64,000 nt of DNA from Loigolactobacillus coryniformis subsp. coryniformis KCTC 3167 = DSM 20001 (GTDB lineage Bacteria > Bacillota > Bacilli > Lactobacillales > Lactobacillaceae): assembly GCF_002706425.1 (NCBI RefSeq), contig NZ_CP017713.1, positions 620,001-684,000 on the forward strand, written 5' to 3'. Under the pieces are notes generated by a model. It did no database searches. It saw nothing but the letters and a program-made list of their open reading frames with translations, and was not told the origin of the DNA. The position numbers were made by a program, and so were the translations under genes. This document shows positions 60,524-64,000 of this stretch, piece after piece (within the stretch, counting starts at the first letter, position 1; every line of letters begins with the position of its first letter).

Positions 60524-60700
60524 GCTTAATGGAGAGTGTGACGTAAGACGCCCAGCTACTACGCCACAGTAGTGGTTGATTTTCGTACCGAAATAAAACC
60601 GCCAAGTTGAAACATGGCACACGTTTTAACTATATTGTTCGGAAGTGCAAAGAAGACGTCGGCCATAAATTACTTATGACACAACGTCCTAATTATGTAG
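60524..60700 (+). other. Structured leader of recX
   Basis: Three hairpins: CTACTAC/GTAGTGG (60556-60575), GTTGAAAC/GTTTTAAC (60606-60630), and nested GACGT/ACGTC plus CATAA/TTATG (60655-60688). The last ends 14 nt before the AAGGAGG of recX and could affect its translation. No terminator and no known riboswitch recognised. Confidence 0.45.
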
Positions 60701-60718
60701 GTAAGGAGGCGGTACGTG

Positions 60719-61519
60719 ATGCCAACAATTACAAAAATTACGACGCAGAAACGTAAAGGACGCTACAATATTTACCTTGATGAGGAATATGCTTTTCCAG
60801 TCAGTGAAAGTGTGCTGATTAAGTTTCGCTTAACTAAAGGCATGGAAGTGCCTGCGGAATTGCGCGCTGAGATCGATACCGCTGAGGCTCATGCACAAGC
60901 CTATCAGTTAGCACTAAATTATTTGTCGTATCAATTGCGTACAGAGATGGAAGTGCGTATCTACCTAAAACAACACGATATTCCAGTGGCGGTACGGCAA
61001 CAAGTCATTCAACGCTTGTATGAACTAAATCTCTTGGATGATGCCGGATATGCGGCTAGTTATGTGCGCACCGCGATGCGCACCAGTGATAAGGGCCCCC
61101 AAGTGATTCGAACCAAATTACGCGAAAAAGGGGTCAAACCAGAATTGATCACTAATGCTTTGGATTTATTTACTACTAATGATCTACTGGCTAACGGGTT
61201 GAAATTAGCTGAAAAATTAGCTAAACGCTATCGGCAACAAAGTTTTCAGAATCGGCAACAGAAAATTCGACTAGGTCTACGGCAAAAAGGATTTGATGCT
61301 GATGTGACTAATCAAATTATTAGTCAGCTAGAATTAGTTCGGGATGACGATACAGAATGGGCAGCACTAGTTGAACAAGGTGAAAAAGTTTGGCGGAAAA
61401 CAGCACGCTACAGTGGCTATGAACGGAAACAAAAGGCTAAGCAGCAACTTTATCGTAAAGGATTTGCATTGGATCAAATTGATCACTTTTTAACTGAAAA
61501 GCAAGCTGAAACAGAATAA
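60719..61519 (+). CDS. recX: Regulatory protein RecX
   Basis: Binds RecA filaments and inhibits recombinase activity. About 266 residues made of repeated three-helix units (YLSYQLRTEMEVRIYLKQHDIP; AMRTSDKGPQVIRTKLREKGV; RLGLRQKGFDADVTNQII). It is the long Firmicute form. AAGGAGG precedes GTG 60716 and ATG 60719; ATG was chosen. A DUF402 gene follows with its own promoter-like region. Confidence 0.92.
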   Translation: MPTITKITTQKRKGRYNIYLDEEYAFPVSESVLIKFRLTKGMEVPAELRAEIDTAEAHAQAYQLALNYLSYQLRTEMEVRIYLKQHDIPVAVRQQVIQRLYELNLLDDAGYAASYVRTAMRTSDKGPQVIRTKLREKGVKPELITNALDLFTTNDLLANGLKLAEKLAKRYRQQSFQNRQQKIRLGLRQKGFDADVTNQIISQLELVRDDDTEWAALVEQGEKVWRKTARYSGYERKQKAKQQLYRKGFALDQIDHFLTEKQAETE

Positions 61520-61644
61520 TCGAGCGCGTTTACTGAAAATCTAGGAATAAAGTTTCGTCATTTGCAGTAAACTTTGATATAATGTTCATGATAATTCGGT
61601 GTTATCAACTTCAACGTAATGAACGTCAGAAAGTAGGTTAGCGC

Positions 61645-62178
61645 ATGCGTATTCCGAAAGAAGGGGAATCGGTCGCGATCCAAAGTTATAAACATGACGG
61701 AAGTTTACACCGGACGTGGCGTGACACGATGATTTTAAAAACATCGGAGAACGAGATAATTGGTGTTAATGATCATACTTTGGTAACGGAGTCAGATGGA
61801 CGGCGATGGCTAACGCGGGAACCGGCAATTATATTTTTCCACCGACATTATTGGTTTAATGTCATTGCCATGATCCGTGATAACGGGGTTTCTTATTATT
61901 GTAATCTGGCCTCGCCGTTTGTATTAGACCGTGAAGCACTGAAGTATATTGATTATGACCTGGATGTCAAAGTTTTTCCGGATGGCGAAAGAAAATTATT
62001 GGATGTCGATGAATATGAAGCCAATAGCAAACGTTGGCATTACTCCAATGCGACAGACAAGATTTTGAAGGCTAATGTCAATATCTTGGTCGATTGGTCT
62101 GATCACCATAAGGGACCTTTCTCGCAAGAATATATTGATATTTGGTATCAACGTTACCTGGAACTTGCCCACCGGTAA
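61645..62178 (+). CDS. DUF402 nucleoside tri-/diphosphatase
   Basis: 177 residues of the YgaC/SA1684 family of nucleoside tri- and diphosphatases. Family features: the N-terminal [34 protein letters not shown], and the acidic metal-binding cluster [28 protein letters not shown] 61645. It commonly sits after recX in lactobacilli. Confidence 0.9.
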   Translation: MRIPKEGESVAIQSYKHDGSLHRTWRDTMILKTSENEIIGVNDHTLVTESDGRRWLTREPAIIFFHRHYWFNVIAMIRDNGVSYYCNLASPFVLDREALKYIDYDLDVKVFPDGERKLLDVDEYEANSKRWHYSNATDKILKANVNILVDWSDHHKGPFSQEYIDIWYQRYLELAHR

Positions 62179-62206
62179 GCGGAAGTCAATTGGATCTATG
62201 CACAAT

Positions 62207-62247
62207 AAAAAACGACTAAGACGATTTTTGTCTTAGTCGTTTTTTTG
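62207..62247. terminator. Bidirectional terminator
   Basis: AAAAAACGACTAAGAC and GTCTTAGTCGTTTTTT are perfectly complementary around GATTTTT. It overlaps the stop of the convergent membrane-protein gene. Confidence 0.93.
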
Positions 62248-62556
62248 CGCTGGTTGTTGAACAAAGCGAACATATAAAGCACTGATCGCCAGGGTAAATA
62301 GTAGCCGGCCAATAAAGTAAGTTAAGGTGATCTGACCATTGAGCGCGAGTCCGTTAAGCAGCGCGCATACCAGTAGACCAACGATTCCGCTCCAGAAAAA
62401 CCAGCGACTAAAATGAGTTAAGTATAAAAGTAGGGCAAAGCCTAAATTAACAACCATCAGTGGCACAGAAAGTTCACCCATAATACCGCTGGTAAGCGCG
62501 CCGATCAACATACTGAGCGCGTATAAATAGATTAAAATTTGAGTCATCAACCGCAT
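62233..62556 (-). CDS. Hypothetical four-helix membrane protein
   Basis: 107 residues with about four transmembrane helices (residues 5-25, 30-48, 52-72, 78-98) and a polar C-terminus ending in the cytosol. No family recognised. ATG 62556 has AAAGGAG 9 nt upstream. It precedes no obvious partner; the GNAT gene just upstream is on the same strand. Confidence 0.65.
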   Translation of the reverse strand: MRLMTQILIYLYALSMLIGALTSGIMGELSVPLMVVNLGFALLLYLTHFSRWFFWSGIVGLLVCALLNGLALNGQITLTYFIGRLLFTLAISALYVRFVQQPAQKND

Positions 62557-62591
62557 GGTTACTGGCTCCTTTCATTTTGCTTGAGCGTATG

Positions 62592-63023
62592 CTAATCAAG
62601 TTTTTTTTGCATTTCATGATGGGGGATACCAGCGTCTAAAAAGCCAGGTCGTGCGGTTCGACTGAAGCCTAATCGTTCGTAAAAACCTAATGCATGATCT
62701 TGTCCACCTAAAGTCAGTGTTAAACGATCGTGTTGGCGGGCATAATCTTCTAACGCGGCAAATAATTCACGCCCATAATCGTGACCGCGGTGCTCGCGTA
62801 AAATAGCCACGCGTTGAACGTGATAGCCGCCAGCTTCAGGTAATAAACGGGCTGTAGCGACTGGTTGCTGCCCAATGTAACCGACAAAATGAATCGTTTT
62901 GTCTTCATTTTCAATTTCTAAATCGATCGGCACGTGCTGCTCTTGTACAAAAACAGTTTTGCGGATCGCAAGTGCGTCGTGATAAATCGGACTATTTAAA
63001 TCAGTAGTTTGGCGAATTTCCAT
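62592..63023 (-). CDS. GNAT-family N-acetyltransferase
   Basis: 143 residues with the acetyl-CoA-binding motif (VAILREHRGHDYGRELFAALE) and the C-terminal DHALGFYERLGF. Similar to the YjcF/ElaA-like group (N-terminal TVFVQEQHVPIDLEIE, which is typical). Substrate unknown. Start ATG 63023 after GGGAGCG. Confidence 0.9.
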   Translation of the reverse strand: MEIRQTTDLNSPIYHDALAIRKTVFVQEQHVPIDLEIENEDKTIHFVGYIGQQPVATARLLPEAGGYHVQRVAILREHRGHDYGRELFAALEDYARQHDRLTLTLGGQDHALGFYERLGFSRTARPGFLDAGIPHHEMQKKLD

Positions 63024-63316
63024 AAGTACGCTCCCTATTTTAAAATAAGTATTGGTTTTGCTGACTAAGCTAGCAGCGTAGATTTGAACGACAATTTAAG
63101 GCGGCTGTGCAGGCTTAAATAATCGCTGTACGCTGTTGGTTGTGTATTAAGTTTGGTAGAATGATTATAACATTATCTACAAAAACTGGCGGCGCTAATT
63201 TATTGATTTTGGATGAAGTCTAGCGTTAGCTACCGGTTAAACTTTACGTGGTTTTAACACTCACGCTAACCATTGATTAACCCAAATTTAAATTTAATGG
63301 ATAAGGAGCTTTGCTG
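63024..63316. other. Divergent intergenic region
   Basis: No gene. A loose TTGGTT/TAGAAT pair near 63138-63162 may be a promoter for the downstream transporter. Nothing else stands out. Confidence 0.35.
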
Positions 63317-64000
63317 ATGTTTGAACAGATTCGTCATTCACGGCTGATGTTTTGGTCACTAGAATTGTTGATCGTGGCGACTTTAATTTTCATGTGTACA
63401 AAGATCGGCTTCATTTTTTCACCGATTGGCACATTTATTGCCACCTTATTTGTACCGATCCTGATCTCGGGATTTTTATTTTATCTATTTAATCCACTGG
63501 TCAAGTTGTTAGGCCATCTGAAAATTTCTCGTAATTGGGCAATTTTGATCGTATTCGTCATTTTCTTTGGCGGTTTGGCTTTGATCATCTGGGCGGTGAT
63601 CCCTAACTTGGTCAATCAAATCACCCAGTTACTGAGTAATTTACCAACGGTTGCGAAAGATATGGAACATCTAGCTAAAAGCTTGATGAAGAACCCGCTT
63701 TTAAAAAAGGTGGATCTGGAAAAAGCAATCACCGATATGAACCTTTCGTTTAGCAGTATCATGCAATCTCTGTTAAAATATTTCACCAGTAGTATCGGTT
63801 CAGTTGTTGGGACGGTGACTAGTGTTGCGGTGACTGCAATCACAATTCCGGTGATGCTGTTTTATATGTTGAAGGATGGACATCGCTTGATTCCTAATGT
63901 GCAGCGGCTACTTCCGGCAAAGTATCGAGCTGAAGCTACTGATCTGTTGTTAAAAATGGGCGACACGATCTCCTCGTATATCGCCGGCCAACTGATTGAA
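63317..64000 (+). CDS. AI-2E family transporter, 3' end cut by window edge
   Basis: Reading frame open to the window end (228 codons seen). ATG 63317 follows AAGGAGC. Hydrophobic segments near residues 13-33, 38-62 and 73-96, then a soluble stretch with amphipathic helices (VNQITQLLSNLPTVAKDMEHL) and further helices with PVMLFYMLKDG, a pattern of the AI-2E (DUF20/YtvI) transporters. Members move diverse small molecules or ions; no substrate can be given. Confidence 0.85.
   Translation, partial: MFEQIRHSRLMFWSLELLIVATLIFMCTKIGFIFSPIGTFIATLFVPILISGFLFYLFNPLVKLLGHLKISRNWAILIVFVIFFGGLALIIWAVIPNLVNQITQLLSNLPTVAKDMEHLAKSLMKNPLLKKVDLEKAITDMNLSFSSIMQSLLKYFTSSIGSVVGTVTSVAVTAITIPVMLFYMLKDGHRLIPNVQRLLPAKYRAEATDLLLKMGDTISSYIAGQLIE

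Overview
The window looks like chromosomal DNA of a Lactobacillaceae species (Firmicutes, moderate GC, strong AGGAGG-type ribosome binding sites, TTGACA/TATAAT promoters, T-box control of a tRNA synthetase, CtsR box). The 16S rRNA and gene order suggest the Loigolactobacillus (L. coryniformis/backii) group, but that genus call is from memory of 16S variable regions and is not proven here. No prophage, CRISPR array or plasmid backbone was seen; the accessory DNA consists of three insertion sequences.

Layout. 1-8.2 kb: a housekeeping block, tilS (cut by the left edge), hpt, ftsH (CtsR box over its promoter), hslO, dusB (long folded leader) and lysS. 8.3-9.8 kb: an ISL3-family element with a nonsense codon in its transposase, sitting in the loop of a terminator, followed by a protein-tyrosine-phosphatase gene on the minus strand. 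10.8-16.2 kb: a complete rRNA operon (three tandem promoters, 16S, 23S, 5S, no spacer tRNA). 16.3-22.6 kb: a GT8 glycosyltransferase, an alkaline-shock/envelope-stress cluster (GlsB-like, AmaP, DUF2273, two Asp23 paralogues), helD behind a possible attenuator, and tRNA-Thr.

22.7-30.3 kb: trpS with a Trp T-box; a folate pair (FchA-like cyclodeaminase plus a FolD lacking cyclohydrolase residues); a polyphosphate operon (degenerate Ppx with HD domain, Ppk, canonical Ppx). 30.36-31.84 kb: an intact second ISL3 copy, again in a terminator. 31.8-34.2 kb: an amino-acid (cystine-type) ABC transporter whose binding protein has no lipobox. 34.3-38.5 kb: mvaA behind a leader containing a 5S-rRNA-like segment, a hypothetical gene, and a P1B-type metal ATPase. 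38.7-43.7 kb: menF-menD-menH-menC, the part of menaquinone synthesis ending at o-succinylbenzoate. 43.7-47.2 kb: an APC permease and a divergent gnd / RpiR regulator pair sharing two copies of one palindrome.

47.2-53.5 kb: small hypotheticals, a Gfo/Idh/MocA oxidoreductase, a DEAD-box helicase, an orphan lactose/cellobiose EIIA, a DUF3284 gene behind a 99-nt tandem repeat, a 40-codon membrane microprotein, tRNA-Arg, a CsbD-like protein and an M29 aminopeptidase. 53.7-57.6 kb: a TetR regulator, an IS4-like element inserted at the flavodoxin stop codon, flavodoxin, and a YihY-family gene broken by an amber codon. 57.7-64 kb: galU, YbjQ-like, an rRNA methyltransferase, recX, a DUF402 phosphatase, a small membrane protein, a GNAT acetyltransferase and a partial AI-2E family transporter.

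All three insertion sequences lie between convergent genes in or beside terminators. The most original observations are the FchA/FolD division of labour, the 99-nt tandem repeat before the DUF3284 gene, the 5S-like segment before mvaA, the long hairpin before dusB, and the terminator-seeking ISL3 copies.
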